This document shows positions 1-7,083 of a stretch of 64,000 nucleotides of DNA, one piece after another. Positions within the stretch are counted from its first letter, which is position 1. The number at the start of each line of letters is the position of its first letter. Position numbers and translations under genes: made by a program. The DNA is from Methylobacterium terrae (GTDB lineage: Bacteria; Pseudomonadota; Alphaproteobacteria; Rhizobiales; Beijerinckiaceae): the NCBI RefSeq assembly GCF_003173755.1, contig NZ_CP029553.1, positions 211,001 through 275,000 on the forward strand. The letters run 5' to 3'. The notes under the pieces were generated by a model. It ran no database searches, was not told where the DNA came from, and worked only from the letters and a program-made list of their open reading frames with translations.

Positions 1-653
1 GCCAGTCCGGCTCCGGCAAGTCGACGCTCCTGCGGGCGATCAACCACCTCGAGCGGGTCGATGCCGGCTTCATCGCCATCGACGGCGAGCTGATCGGCTA
101 CCGCCAGGACGGCGACACGCTCTACGAGCTCAAGGAGGCGGACATCCTGGCCCGCCGCGTCGACGTCGGCATGGTGTTCCAGGGGTTCAACCTGTTCCCG
201 CACCTGACGGCGATCGAGAACGTCGTCGAGGCGCCGATCACCGTGCGCGGCCTGCCCCGCGCCCGGGCACTGGCCGAGGCGCGGGAGCTGCTGGCCCGGG
301 TCGGCCTCGCCGACAAGGCCGAGTCCTATCCGCGCCAGCTCTCCGGCGGGCAGCAGCAGCGGGTCGCCATCGCGCGGGCGCTGGCGCTGCGGCCCAAGGT
401 GCTGCTGTTCGACGAGCCGACCTCGGCCCTCGACCCGGAACTCGTCGGCGAGGTGCTCGACGTCATCGAGGAGCTCGCCCGGTCCGGCACCACCCTGGTG
501 ATCGTGACCCACGAGATCGGCTTTGCCCGCGAGGTCGCCGACCAGGTGATCTTCATGGAGGGCGGCCGGATCCTCGAGCAGGGCCCGCCCTCCCGCGTCC
601 TCGCGGCGCCGGATCACCCCCGCACCCGCGAATTCCTCGCCAAGGTGCTCTGA
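1..653 (+). CDS. Polar amino-acid ABC transporter ATP-binding protein (5' end cut by window)
   Basis: ATPase subunit that powers uptake of an amino acid or similar polar solute. The reading frame is open from base 3 to the stop at 651-653; the N-terminus lies outside the window. Visible in order: Walker A (SGSGKST, right at the edge), Q-loop (VFQGFNLFPHLT), ABC signature (LSGGQQQRVAIARAL), Walker B (LLFDEPTSALD) and H-loop (VTHE). The NLFPHLT stretch after the Q-loop is typical of the GlnQ/HisP/ArtP polar amino-acid family. Two periplasmic binding-protein genes follow on the same strand after 30 bases, so this is the end of a transporter operon whose permeases presumably lie upstream. The substrate cannot be read from the ATPase. 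Confidence 0.93.
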   Translation, partial: QSGSGKSTLLRAINHLERVDAGFIAIDGELIGYRQDGDTLYELKEADILARRVDVGMVFQGFNLFPHLTAIENVVEAPITVRGLPRARALAEARELLARVGLADKAESYPRQLSGGQQQRVAIARALALRPKVLLFDEPTSALDPELVGEVLDVIEELARSGTTLVIVTHEIGFAREVADQVIFMEGGRILEQGPPSRVLAAPDHPRTREFLAKVL

Positions 654-683
654 CCTCCCCCCCCGCAGCAAGGATCTCGTCCC

Positions 684-1610
684 GTGCCGACCCGTCGCGA
701 CCTGCTGGCCTTCCTGGCCGCCGCCTCGACCGCCCTCCTCTCCGACCGAGCGCTGGCGCAGGCCATCGACCTCTCGCCCGAGCAGCCCGGCCGCGTCCGC
801 GCCGCGCGCGACGAGGAGGCGATCCGGCTGATCGCCAAGGACGCGCGCTTCGCCCGCGACGGCGTGTTCACGGTGGCCAACAACACCGGGCGCTTCCCCT
901 TCGGCGGCTATGCCAGCGACACGAAGACGGTGATCGGGGCCGAGCCGGACATCGCGCAACTCGTCGCCGACGCGCTCGGCCGCCGCCTCGAGATCGTCCC
1001 GACCTCCTGGGCCGACTGGCCGCTCGGCGTCTCGTCCGGCAGGTTCGACGCGGTGATCTCGAACGTGACGGTCACCGAGCAGCGCAAGGAGAAGTTCGAC
1101 TTCTCGACCTACCGCAAGGACCTTCTCGGCTTCTACGTCAAGAAGAGCAACCCGCTCGTCATCCGCGATCCGCGGGACGTCGCGGGGTTGAAGATCATCG
1201 TCTCCTCCGGCACCAACCAGGAACAGATCCTGCTGCGCTGGAACGACCAGAACGTGAAGGCGGGCCTGAAGCCGATCGACGTGCAGTACTACGACGACGA
1301 CGTGGTGCTCTACCTCGCCCTCGATTCGGGCCGTGCCGACGCCTATCTCGGCCCGAACGCGCTCCTGAGCTTCAAGGCGGCGCAGGAAGGGCGGACGCGG
1401 CTCGCCGGCAACTTCAGCGGCGGCTGGCCGGTGCTGGCCGAGATCGCCGTGACGACCCGAAAAGGGGCGGGCCTCGCCGACGCCATCACCCGGGCGATCA
1501 ACACCCAGATCCGCAACGGCAACTACGCCAAGGCGCTGGCGCGCTGGAATCTCTCGGCCGAGGCGATCGAGGAATCGCGCACCAACCCGCCCGGCCTGCC
1601 GCGGGCCTGA
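684..1610 (+). CDS. Amino-acid ABC transporter substrate-binding protein (first of two paralogues)
   Basis: Periplasmic solute-binding protein of 308 residues, family 3 type (SBP_bac_3). It starts at GTG 684, 30 bases after the ATPase stop. The N-terminus MPTRRDLLAFLAAASTALL looks like a secretion signal with a twin-arginine-like RR, cleaved near ALAQ. Family marks are the conserved ligand-site segment SGRFDAVISNVTVTEQRKEKFDFST and the later ADAYLG. Its closest relative is its neighbour at 1628: both carry EQPGRVRA, SNV.VTEQRKEKFDFSTYR, GTNQE and a TNPPGLP end. The pair probably arose by tandem duplication and may give one transporter two specificities. The substrate is unknown; an association with sulfur amino acids is only a guess from the flavin monooxygenase remnant downstream. 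Confidence 0.9.
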   Translation: MPTRRDLLAFLAAASTALLSDRALAQAIDLSPEQPGRVRAARDEEAIRLIAKDARFARDGVFTVANNTGRFPFGGYASDTKTVIGAEPDIAQLVADALGRRLEIVPTSWADWPLGVSSGRFDAVISNVTVTEQRKEKFDFSTYRKDLLGFYVKKSNPLVIRDPRDVAGLKIIVSSGTNQEQILLRWNDQNVKAGLKPIDVQYYDDDVVLYLALDSGRADAYLGPNALLSFKAAQEGRTRLAGNFSGGWPVLAEIAVTTRKGAGLADAITRAINTQIRNGNYAKALARWNLSAEAIEESRTNPPGLPRA

Positions 1611-1627
1611 GATCCGGAGATCCCCCA

Positions 1628-2575
1628 ATGAGCGTCTCCATGCGCGTGCGGCGATGGCTGCTGTCGCTCCTCGTCGGCGCGGCCTGCGCCGGCCAGACCC
1701 TGCCCGCCGCGGCGCAAGGGTCCCCCTTCGACCTCGGCCCCGAGCAGCCCGGCCGGGTCCGCGCCGAGGCCGACCCGGCGGCGATCGCCCGGATCCCGAA
1801 GGGCGCCCGGTTCGTCGAGCCGGGCGTCCTCACGGTGGCGATCACCCCGGGCGGGCCGCCGCTCGGCACCTACGCGACCGACGCGAGGACCGTGGTCGGC
1901 GCCGATCCCGACTTCGCCCAGCTCGTCGCCGACAGCCTGGGCCTCCGGCTCGCCCTCGTCCCGGTGGCCTGGGCCGACTGGCCGCTCGGCCTCGCCTCGG
2001 GCCGCTACGACGCCGTGATCTCGAATGTCGGCGTCACCGAGCAGCGCAAGGAGAAGTTCGACTTCTCGACATACCGGCAGGGGCTGCACGGCTTCTTCGT
2101 CCGCGCCGGCAGCAGGATCGACGGCATCCGCGAACCCAGGGACGCGGCGGGGCTGACGATCAGCGTCGGCGGGGGCACCAACCAGGAGCGCATCCTGGTC
2201 GAGTGGAGCCGGCGGAACGTCGCGGCGGGCCTGAAGCCCATCGACCTTCAGCTCTTCGACGACGAGGCCGCGCGCCTCGTCGCCCTGCGCTCCGGCCGGG
2301 CCGACGCGATCGTGCAGCCGCACGCGCAGCTCGTCTTCGTGGCGGCCCGCGACCGCGACATCCGGCGGGTCGGCACGCTCAGCGCCGGCTGGCCGCTCAC
2401 GTCCGACGTCGCGGTCGCGACCGCCAAGGGCAGCGGCCTCGCCGACGCGCTGACGCAGGCCACCAACGACCTGATCGCGAACGGCAGGTACGGCCGGATG
2501 CTCGCGCGCTGGGGCCTGGAGGAGGAGGCGCTGCCGCGCTCCGAGACCAACCCGCCCGGCCTGCCGAAGTATTGA
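1628..2575 (+). CDS. Amino-acid ABC transporter substrate-binding protein (second paralogue)
   Basis: Second periplasmic family-3 binding protein, 315 residues, 17 bases after the first. ATG 1628 follows GGAGATCCCCCA. The signal peptide is MSVSMRVRRWLLSLLVGAACAG with cleavage near AAAQG. It shares the long conserved segment TEQRKEKFDFSTYR and the C-terminal TNPPGLP with its neighbour, but differs in the variable half (for example residues 150-200), which suggests a related but different ligand. It is the last intact gene of the operon; the next reading frame is a broken luciferase-like monooxygenase beginning immediately after the stop. Confidence 0.9.
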   Translation: MSVSMRVRRWLLSLLVGAACAGQTLPAAAQGSPFDLGPEQPGRVRAEADPAAIARIPKGARFVEPGVLTVAITPGGPPLGTYATDARTVVGADPDFAQLVADSLGLRLALVPVAWADWPLGLASGRYDAVISNVGVTEQRKEKFDFSTYRQGLHGFFVRAGSRIDGIREPRDAAGLTISVGGGTNQERILVEWSRRNVAAGLKPIDLQLFDDEAARLVALRSGRADAIVQPHAQLVFVAARDRDIRRVGTLSAGWPLTSDVAVATAKGSGLADALTQATNDLIANGRYGRMLARWGLEEEALPRSETNPPGLPKY

Positions 2576-2576
2576 G

Positions 2577-2803
2577 GCGACGGCGCCCCTCGCGATCCTG
2601 CGCCTCGCCTTCCCGGTTCCGGGCAACGACGGCGGGGCCGACCCGCGCGCCGGGCTCGAGGAGACCCTCGCCCTCTTCGCCGAGGGCGAGGCGCCCGGCA
2701 CCGACGGCGCCTGGCGGCGCCAGCGCCCCCTCGAACCCGGGATCTCCCCGGCGGCGCCCGTCCTCGCCGCCGCCACGCAGAGCACGCGGCGCATCGGGCT
2801 GAG
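2577..2803 (+). pseudogene. Luciferase-like (LLM) flavin monooxygenase, N-terminal remnant
   Basis: The frame beginning 1 base after the binding-protein stop reads ATAPLAILRLAF, then LEETLALFAEGEA, GAWRRQRPLEPGIS and VLAAATQSTRRIGL. This matches the start of FMN-dependent luciferase-like monooxygenases as I remember them (a GADGAWVRQRHLEPGISS...TRRIELG pattern). The expected start codon is GCG, so initiation is lost, and similarity stops abruptly at about 2803 where an inverted repeat begins. About 75 codons remain of a roughly 330-residue family. Such enzymes often sit in operons with amino-acid or sulfur-compound transporters, which fits the context. The family call comes from remembered patterns, not a search. 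Confidence 0.55.
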
Positions 2804-2881
2804 TGTCTCTCACGAAACTCCCGATCACCGTCGCCGCTCGCTGTGGCGGGGTCAGCGCAGCGGGAGTTTCGTGAGGTGCAC
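2803..2881. repeat. Inverted repeat, 15-bp perfect arms, at a pseudogene break
   Basis: CTCACGAAACTCCCG at 2809-2823 is repeated in reverse complement at 2861-2875, separated by 37 bases; a weaker match extends outward by six bases on each side. It lies exactly where the monooxygenase remnant ends and before the siderophore-monooxygenase remnant begins. It may be a small non-autonomous transposon or the footprint of a deleted insertion sequence. A terminator is less likely because no T-run follows. Confidence 0.5.
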
Positions 2882-2984
2882 TTAGCGTCGCGGTGGTCCG
2901 GACGAGCGGCCCGAACCCGTTCCGGCTGGCGGCCTGACGAAACGACCGGCCCCCCGGCCCGGAGAACGCGGCCACGACCGGTGC

Positions 2985-3581
2985 CGTGCGGCTTTGCTCC
3001 ACGGCCGGTTTCCGAGCGCGGCGGTCGACATCGTGTTCCGCGGGCACGCCCTCAAGCCGTCCGACAGCTCGCCCGTCATCAACGAGGACTTCCATTCGGG
3101 CTTCACAGACTTCACCGACGACCGGCCCGGGGACCGGCGCGCCGCCCGGGTGCCGGCGTTCCGGAGCACGAACTGCGCCGTCGTCGGTCCCGATCTCCTC
3201 GAGACGCTCCGCCAAATCCTCTACCAGCAGCGGGTCGAGAGCGGCGCGCGCCCCGGCCGCGAATGCCGGCATCGCCATCGACACGACGGACCTCTACGCC
3301 GGCGCGAGCCGGCGCCGATCCTGCGGCGCGGTCGTCCGCGACCCGACTACGAGCGCAGCGCCCGCCCGGCCCTGGAGCCGATCCTGCCCTACCCGGACGT
3401 CGCGGACCTCGATCGCACGTACCGGATCCCGCCCCGCGAGGATTTCGAGCCACACGTCTACCTGCAGGGCGCGGCGGAAGCCTCGCACGGCCTTGGCGAC
3501 ACCCTCCTCTCCGTCCTGGCGGTGAGGTCCGACGAGATCTCGCGCTCGCTCCGCGAGAGGATGCGGCGCACCCTCGCCTGA
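2985..3581 (+). pseudogene. L-ornithine/L-lysine N-monooxygenase (SidA/PvdA/IucD family), C-terminal remnant
   Basis: The frame reads LHGRFPSAAVDIVFRGHAL, LKPSDSSPVINEDF, FTDF, then STNCAVVGPDLLETL and ILYQQRV. After frame changes it reaches DYERS and ILPYPDVADLDRTYRIP, YLQGAAEASHGLGDTLLSV and LAVRSDEI. These are remembered landmarks of the C-terminal half of flavin N-hydroxylating monooxygenases (LKPxDxSPFVNE, NTNYAVV, GYER, HGLSDTLLSVLAVR), which make hydroxamate groups for siderophores. The N-terminal FAD-binding half is absent and the middle (about 3250-3370) is out of frame, so it is non-functional. No other siderophore gene is visible nearby. Family identity is fairly secure, the exact substrate is not. 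Confidence 0.65.
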
Positions 3582-3620
3582 ACCAGGAACGGCGGGCCGG
3601 AGGGGAAAGGAAAGACGAAG

Positions 3621-3679
3621 GCGCCGATGCTCCCCTCTTCCCTGCGGGCGGGGAGAGGAGGAAGCTCGTGCATCGGCGC
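3621..3679. repeat. Hairpin-forming inverted repeat
   Basis: GCGCCGATGC at 3621-3630 pairs with GCATCGGCGC at 3670-3679; the loop holds a second, imperfect purine/pyrimidine pairing (TCCCCTCTTCCC with GGGGAGAGGAGG). It lies 40 bases after the siderophore-monooxygenase remnant and could be its old terminator, although no T-run follows. Confidence 0.4.
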
Positions 3680-4121
3680 GCTCGAAAGGTGCACCCGCTG
3701 ACGCGATTGCTGCAGCTTTGACAAAGTGTTAGCAAACGGATGCGTGGTCAGGACGTCGGCGTCCGTGCACTAGCGCCAATCCTGTCGCCGGACGGTCCTG
3801 CACCAGCCGGGACTGCTGCAGGGCGACGGCGATCTGTCGAAGCCGGCCGTGAGCGAGATCGGGCCGGGGAGCCTCGACCTCGCCGCGGCCGTCCTGGCGC
3901 ACCGGCGGTCGGCAGAGGAACTGGCCGTCGAGGATGCGACGTCGGCCCGGCGGCGGAATGCGGTGAAGACGGCGGCACTGTTAGTCTTGCCCATATTTTG
4001 GGTTGCCAGCCAAATTTTTGGAACGTCGAGGCAAATTTCGCCTCCAAAATAGTCTTTGTTTTGACATGCGAATCTTATATTGCATTTCCATAAACTATCG
4101 TTACATACAGGACGAATCCTG
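3680..4121. other. Intergenic, GC content falling into an AT-rich island
   Basis: No recognisable gene. A short open frame from about 3849 (beginning MSEIGPGSLDLAAA) has no family I know. From about 3980 the composition switches from GC-rich to AT-rich, marking the left edge of the island that carries the repeat protein at 4122. A TTGACA hexamer lies at 4061-4066, about 55 bases before that start, but no convincing -10 box at the right distance was found. Confidence 0.4.
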
Positions 4122-4559
4122 ATGTTGGCATTGAAGAAGAGCAAGAAATTCCCATCTCGCATCAATAAGAATCTTGCGATTCAACGCGTTTCAGATGGAG
4201 CCAGGGAGTACGTAATCGTTGATGAGGTTTATTCAGAAATAGTCAGATTTGCATTGAAGCAAGTATATTTTGATGAAAAATGGTATCTTGACACATATCA
4301 AGATGTAAATGATGCGATCAAAGAGGGAATTTTTTTGAATGCAAAAGATCATTTTGTCGAACACGGATATTTCGAAGGCAGGCTGCCTTACAAAGTACCA
4401 GTAGACGAAAAATTTTACCTCTCAAAATATCCCGATGTCATGATTGCAATTAGAAGTGGCGCATGCAAAAATGCGAATGATCATTTTTATATCTATGGAT
4501 CACAAGAAGGGCGACTACCTTATGAAGGTTTCACACTATTTAGAATAAATCGCCCTTGA
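4122..4559 (+). CDS. Small orphan protein with two FDxxYYxxxYPDV-type repeats
   Basis: A 145-residue protein in strikingly AT-rich DNA. ATG 4122 is preceded by AGGAC about 8 bases upstream; an in-frame ATG-like start at 4080 is less likely. After a basic N-terminus (LKKSKKFPSRINKN) come two imperfect repeats of about 45 residues: FDEKWYLDTYQDV ... HGYFEGRLPY and DEKFYLSKYPDV ... YGSQEGRLPY. The same pattern occurs eight times in the N-terminal part of the giant glycosyltransferase at 35056-38169, where it precedes the catalytic domains. Here it stands alone, without signal peptide or enzyme. Function is unknown; it could be a detached binding module or the remnant of a larger transferred glycosyltransferase. 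Codon use differs from every neighbour, indicating horizontal origin. Confidence 0.65.
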   Translation: MLALKKSKKFPSRINKNLAIQRVSDGAREYVIVDEVYSEIVRFALKQVYFDEKWYLDTYQDVNDAIKEGIFLNAKDHFVEHGYFEGRLPYKVPVDEKFYLSKYPDVMIAIRSGACKNANDHFYIYGSQEGRLPYEGFTLFRINRP

Positions 4560-5157
4560 TCGAAATAAAGATTTACCTAATCTTATGCTACGTTTGAAGC
4601 ACGGCAATGGCCTGAGGCGGGCAGCGGGACGGCTGGATGAGGAAGCCGGGCGTTGAGATGCGGCCGCAATCCCAACCGGTCCGATGACGAGCAGGGCCAC
4701 GAGAGCCGGCCACCATCGGTCGGAGAACGCCGCGCTCAGGGCGAGATCACGCCCTGCACATCCCCGGCGTCGTCGTGCCGGGCCTATCCAGGCGCTGGCG
4801 GCCGGCGGCTCTGGACGGGCCAGCCGTCGAGGCCGAGCGGGCGCAGCTGTCGGGCGTGTTCGCGGCGCTGGGCGCCAATTTGCGGCCGGAAAGAGGCCGA
4901 GCGCCTCGCCTGGATCGCCGCGCAGGCCCGGGGACGAAAAAGCCCCGCTCGGCGGCTGCCGGCAGGGCTGAAGGCGAGGCCTCAGGGGTCCGATGAAGTC
5001 GCCGGTCAACAGGTCATGCCGCGGCGCCTTCGAACGGAGTCGTTCGGAGGCGCTGGCTAAGCCCGAACGCGCGCCGGCGCTGATGCGCCGGACGCTTTGC
5101 CGTCGACGCGTCGACGGCAAAGCGCGCTGATATCAGCGGCGCGCGGGTTCCGGAGCG
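4560..5157. other. Intergenic, probable decayed phage DNA
   Basis: No intact gene is supported. GC content returns to high at about 4590. On the minus strand near 4610-4750 a frame reads DLALSAAFSDRWWPALVALL followed by VIGPVGIA, a membrane-like stretch that could be a holin remnant since it lies downstream of the lysozyme remnant, but it has no clear start or family. The right end of the interval contains the palindromic element annotated separately. Confidence 0.35.
5015..5124. repeat. Two-hairpin palindromic element, copy 1
   Basis: First hairpin: GCGCCTTCGAACG at 5024-5036 against CGTTCGGAGGCGC at 5041-5053. Second: a 32-base perfect palindrome at 5093-5124 (CGCTTTGCCGTCGACG and its reverse complement). 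The same order of two hairpins, with the same GCGGCGCCTTCGAACG opening, recurs at 34741-34812, so this is a dispersed repetitive element similar to the REP/BIME class. Confidence 0.6.
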
Positions 5158-5746
5158 CTATTCATGCCGGCCGCCGGTCCGGTAGCGAATGACCTGCTTC
5201 CGGTCGATGCTGCGCAGCAGATCGGTCCGGGCTTTCGCCTCTTCCCGCGTGACCCGCACGCATTCTGAAATCCGGGCCAGGGGCTCGACCTGCCGGCGCC
5301 CGATCTCCCGCAGATCCCGCAGGATGGTCAGCACCTCGGTCGCGGTCTGGGCGACAGCGGTGACCCACTGGCCCCGGGGGCTCGAGCTTGCCGTCGTCGG
5401 CGATGCCGAGCGCCCGCTTGCAGCCCGATCGCCGCGCGCTTCGGCCCGCCGTTCACCGCCACGTCGAACAGCGCGTGATCGCGCCCCGCCGGCAGCGCGT
5501 CGCCCTGGATCGCATCCCAGAACCTGCGCCGGTAGAGCGGCGCCACGATCGCGACGGTGAGCGCCTTGACCTCCGCCCTCGTCGCCGGCCGGCCGAGCCA
5601 CAGACTCGGCGTGCCGACCGTCACGCCGAGGTTCGTGGCCCCGCCCGGATCCTGCGGGTCATCGGACCATCCACCCTCGTGCTTCGGGACGAGAGGCAAG
5701 GCCCGCTCGAAACTGCTCGCAGTCCTCAGGATCTCCAGACTGTCGG
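5158..5746 (-). pseudogene. Phage lysozyme (glycoside hydrolase 108 family), frameshifted and cut by the IS
   Basis: On the minus strand the frame reads SSFERALPLVPKHEGGW, then DDPQDPGGATNLGVT, RPATRAEVKALTV, VAPLYRRRFWDAI and FDVAVNGGPKRAA. These are the landmarks of GH108 phage endolysins: catalytic Glu in KHEGG, PGGATN, YRRRFWD and the DxAVNxGP segment. The reading frame is lost at about 5418 by an extra base and resumes elsewhere; a tail to 5158 (TEVLTILRDLREIGRRQVE) could be the C-terminus or a separate phage protein. The 5' side is interrupted by the insertion sequence ending at 5747; continuing across the IS no ATG is found before the tail-fibre gene stop. The enzyme would cleave peptidoglycan; here it is dead. 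Confidence 0.65.
5743..5746. repeat. Target-site duplication TCGG (left)
   Basis: TCGG immediately outside the left terminal inverted repeat; the identical TCGG flanks the right end at 7025-7028. Confidence 0.8.
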
Positions 5747-5779
5747 TGACCTGCTCCCCGCTTTCCCGCCACGCGTAGG

Positions 5780-6664
5780 TTAGGTCTGTTCCTGTTCTGC
5801 CCCTTGCGGGGCGGGTGAGCAACAGGCTGGGGGCATGGAGCCCCCACGCGGCGCAGTGCCCCCAGTCTGTTGCATCGCGAGGGCACTGGCCTTGGCGGCG
5901 AACTCCATCGGGGTCAGCCCGGCGAGGCTCGTGTGTGGTCGGGCGGTATTGTAGTCGATCCGCCAAGCATCAATGATGCGACGCGCCTCGAACAACGTGC
6001 CGAAGACATGTTCGTTCAGGCATTCGTCGCGCAATCGCCCATTGAACGACTCCACGAAGGCGTTCTGCATCGGCTTGCCCGGCGCGATGTAGTGCCATTC
6101 AACGCCTCGTTCCTGAGCCCAGCGCAGGACAGCGGTCGAGGTGAGTTCGGTGCCGTTGTCGCTCACCACCATGGCAGGCAAACGACGCTCGGCAACGAGC
6201 CGGTCCAACTCGCGCACGACGCGCAGGCCCGAGAGCGAGGTGTCCACCACCGTCGCCAGCGCCTCGCGGGTGTGGTCGTCGACGACGTTCAGGACGCGGA
6301 AGCGCCGCCCGTCGGCGAGCGCGTCGCTGACGAAGTCCAATGACCAGCGCTGGTTGGCCTCCTGTGGGATCACCATCGGTGCTCTGGTCCCAAGTGCTCG
6401 CTTGCGTCCGCCGCGACGGCGCACGGTGAGCTTCTCCTCTCGATAGAGCCGGTAGACCTTCTTCAGGTTCACGCACGCCCCCTCCCGTTTGAGCAACATC
6501 GCCAGCCGCCGGTAGCCGAACCGGCGGCGCTCGCCCGCATGGTGGCGCAGCCGAGCTCGTAGCGCGTCATCGGTGCCGGGCCTGCGCTCATATTGGAAAG
6601 CCGAGCGGTCTACCCCGAGAAGCCCGCACGCACGCCGTTCCGAGAAGCCGTGATGTTTGATCAC
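5780..6664 (-). CDS. IS3-family transposase OrfB (DDE integrase domain)
   Basis: Catalytic part of the transposase. From the ATG it begins [18 protein letters not shown] (294 residues). The N-terminal HTH_21-like part is followed by an rve integrase core with the DDE triad visible as [10 protein letters not shown] (first D), VVSDNGTE (second D) and [15 protein letters not shown] (E), plus the terminal [15 protein letters not shown] typical of the family. The frame is open upstream to the end of orfA: a -1 slip on AAAAAAC at 6703-6709 would read [20 protein letters not shown] and give the OrfAB fusion, which in this family is the active transposase. The frame looks intact, so the element may still be mobile. 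Confidence 0.93.
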   Translation of the reverse strand: MIKHHGFSERRACGLLGVDRSAFQYERRPGTDDALRARLRHHAGERRRFGYRRLAMLLKREGACVNLKKVYRLYREEKLTVRRRGGRKRALGTRAPMVIPQEANQRWSLDFVSDALADGRRFRVLNVVDDHTREALATVVDTSLSGLRVVRELDRLVAERRLPAMVVSDNGTELTSTAVLRWAQERGVEWHYIAPGKPMQNAFVESFNGRLRDECLNEHVFGTLFEARRIIDAWRIDYNTARPHTSLAGLTPMEFAAKASALAMQQTGGTAPRGGSMPPACCSPAPQGAEQEQT

Positions 6665-6699
6665 GGCTTCGACAGCAGCAAACCGTGCGGCGGGCGTGG

Positions 6700-6963
6700 T
6701 CAGTTTTTTGCCAGCAAATCCTTCAGGGCCGCGTTGTCGAGCACGGCCTCGGCCAGCAGCTTCTTCAGCCGCCGGTTCTCATCCTCCAGGGTGCGCAGTC
6801 GCGCTGCCTCGGACACCTTCAGACCGCCGTACTTGGCTTTCCAGTTGTACAGTGTCGCATCGCTGATCCCGTGCTTCCGGCACAGATCGGCGGTCTTCAC
6901 GCCCGCGTCATGCTCGCGGAGCACCGCGATGATTTGCTCCTCGCAAAACCGGCTCTTGCGCAT
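6700..6963 (-). CDS. IS3-family transposase OrfA (HTH and leucine zipper)
   Basis: 87 residues from ATG 6963, beginning [20 protein letters not shown]. It carries a helix-turn-helix ([21 protein letters not shown]) for binding the inverted repeats and a short coiled coil ([20 protein letters not shown]) for multimerisation. It ends LLAKN-stop directly over the slippery AAAAAAC, as expected where part of the ribosomes shift -1 into orfB. Confidence 0.92.
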   Translation of the reverse strand: MRKSRFCEEQIIAVLREHDAGVKTADLCRKHGISDATLYNWKAKYGGLKVSEAARLRTLEDENRRLKKLLAEAVLDNAALKDLLAKN

Positions 6964-7024
6964 GGTCCATCTCCATCCCGATGGACCCAACTTACGGATG
7001 GCAGGAAATCAGGGGAGCAGGTCA

Positions 7025-7028
7025 TCGG
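7025..7028. repeat. Target-site duplication TCGG (right)
   Basis: Direct repeat of 5743-5746, immediately outside the right terminal inverted repeat. Confidence 0.8.
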
Positions 7029-7083
7029 CGCCAGGTCGCCAGAACCGGGCGGCGCGGCGGTCGTCGCGATTCTTCGAGCAGTA

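Larger units (their letters stand above)
5747..7024 (-). mobile_element. IS3-family insertion sequence (IS407-like), 1278 bp, complete
   Basis: Both ends are visible. The left end reads TGACCTGCTCCCC and the reverse complement of the right end also begins TGACCTGCTCCCC; the similarity continues imperfectly for about 40 bases (TTTCC, GCCA, GTTxGGTC). A 4-bp direct repeat TCGG flanks both ends. Inside are two overlapping-frame genes on the minus strand, orfA then orfB, joined by a slippery AAAAAAC (6703-6709, read on the minus strand). Size, two-ORF layout, DDE transposase and 4-bp duplication fit the IS407 group. It sits inside the prophage lysozyme gene. Intact frames and exact duplication suggest a recent insertion. 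Confidence 0.9.

Noticed and set aside
4061..4096. Sigma70 promoter for the orphan repeat protein
   Set aside because: TTGACA is present but no -10 hexamer lies 16-18 bases downstream.
4610..4750. Holin gene on the minus strand
   Set aside because: One hydrophobic stretch only, no start codon with a ribosome site and no family match.
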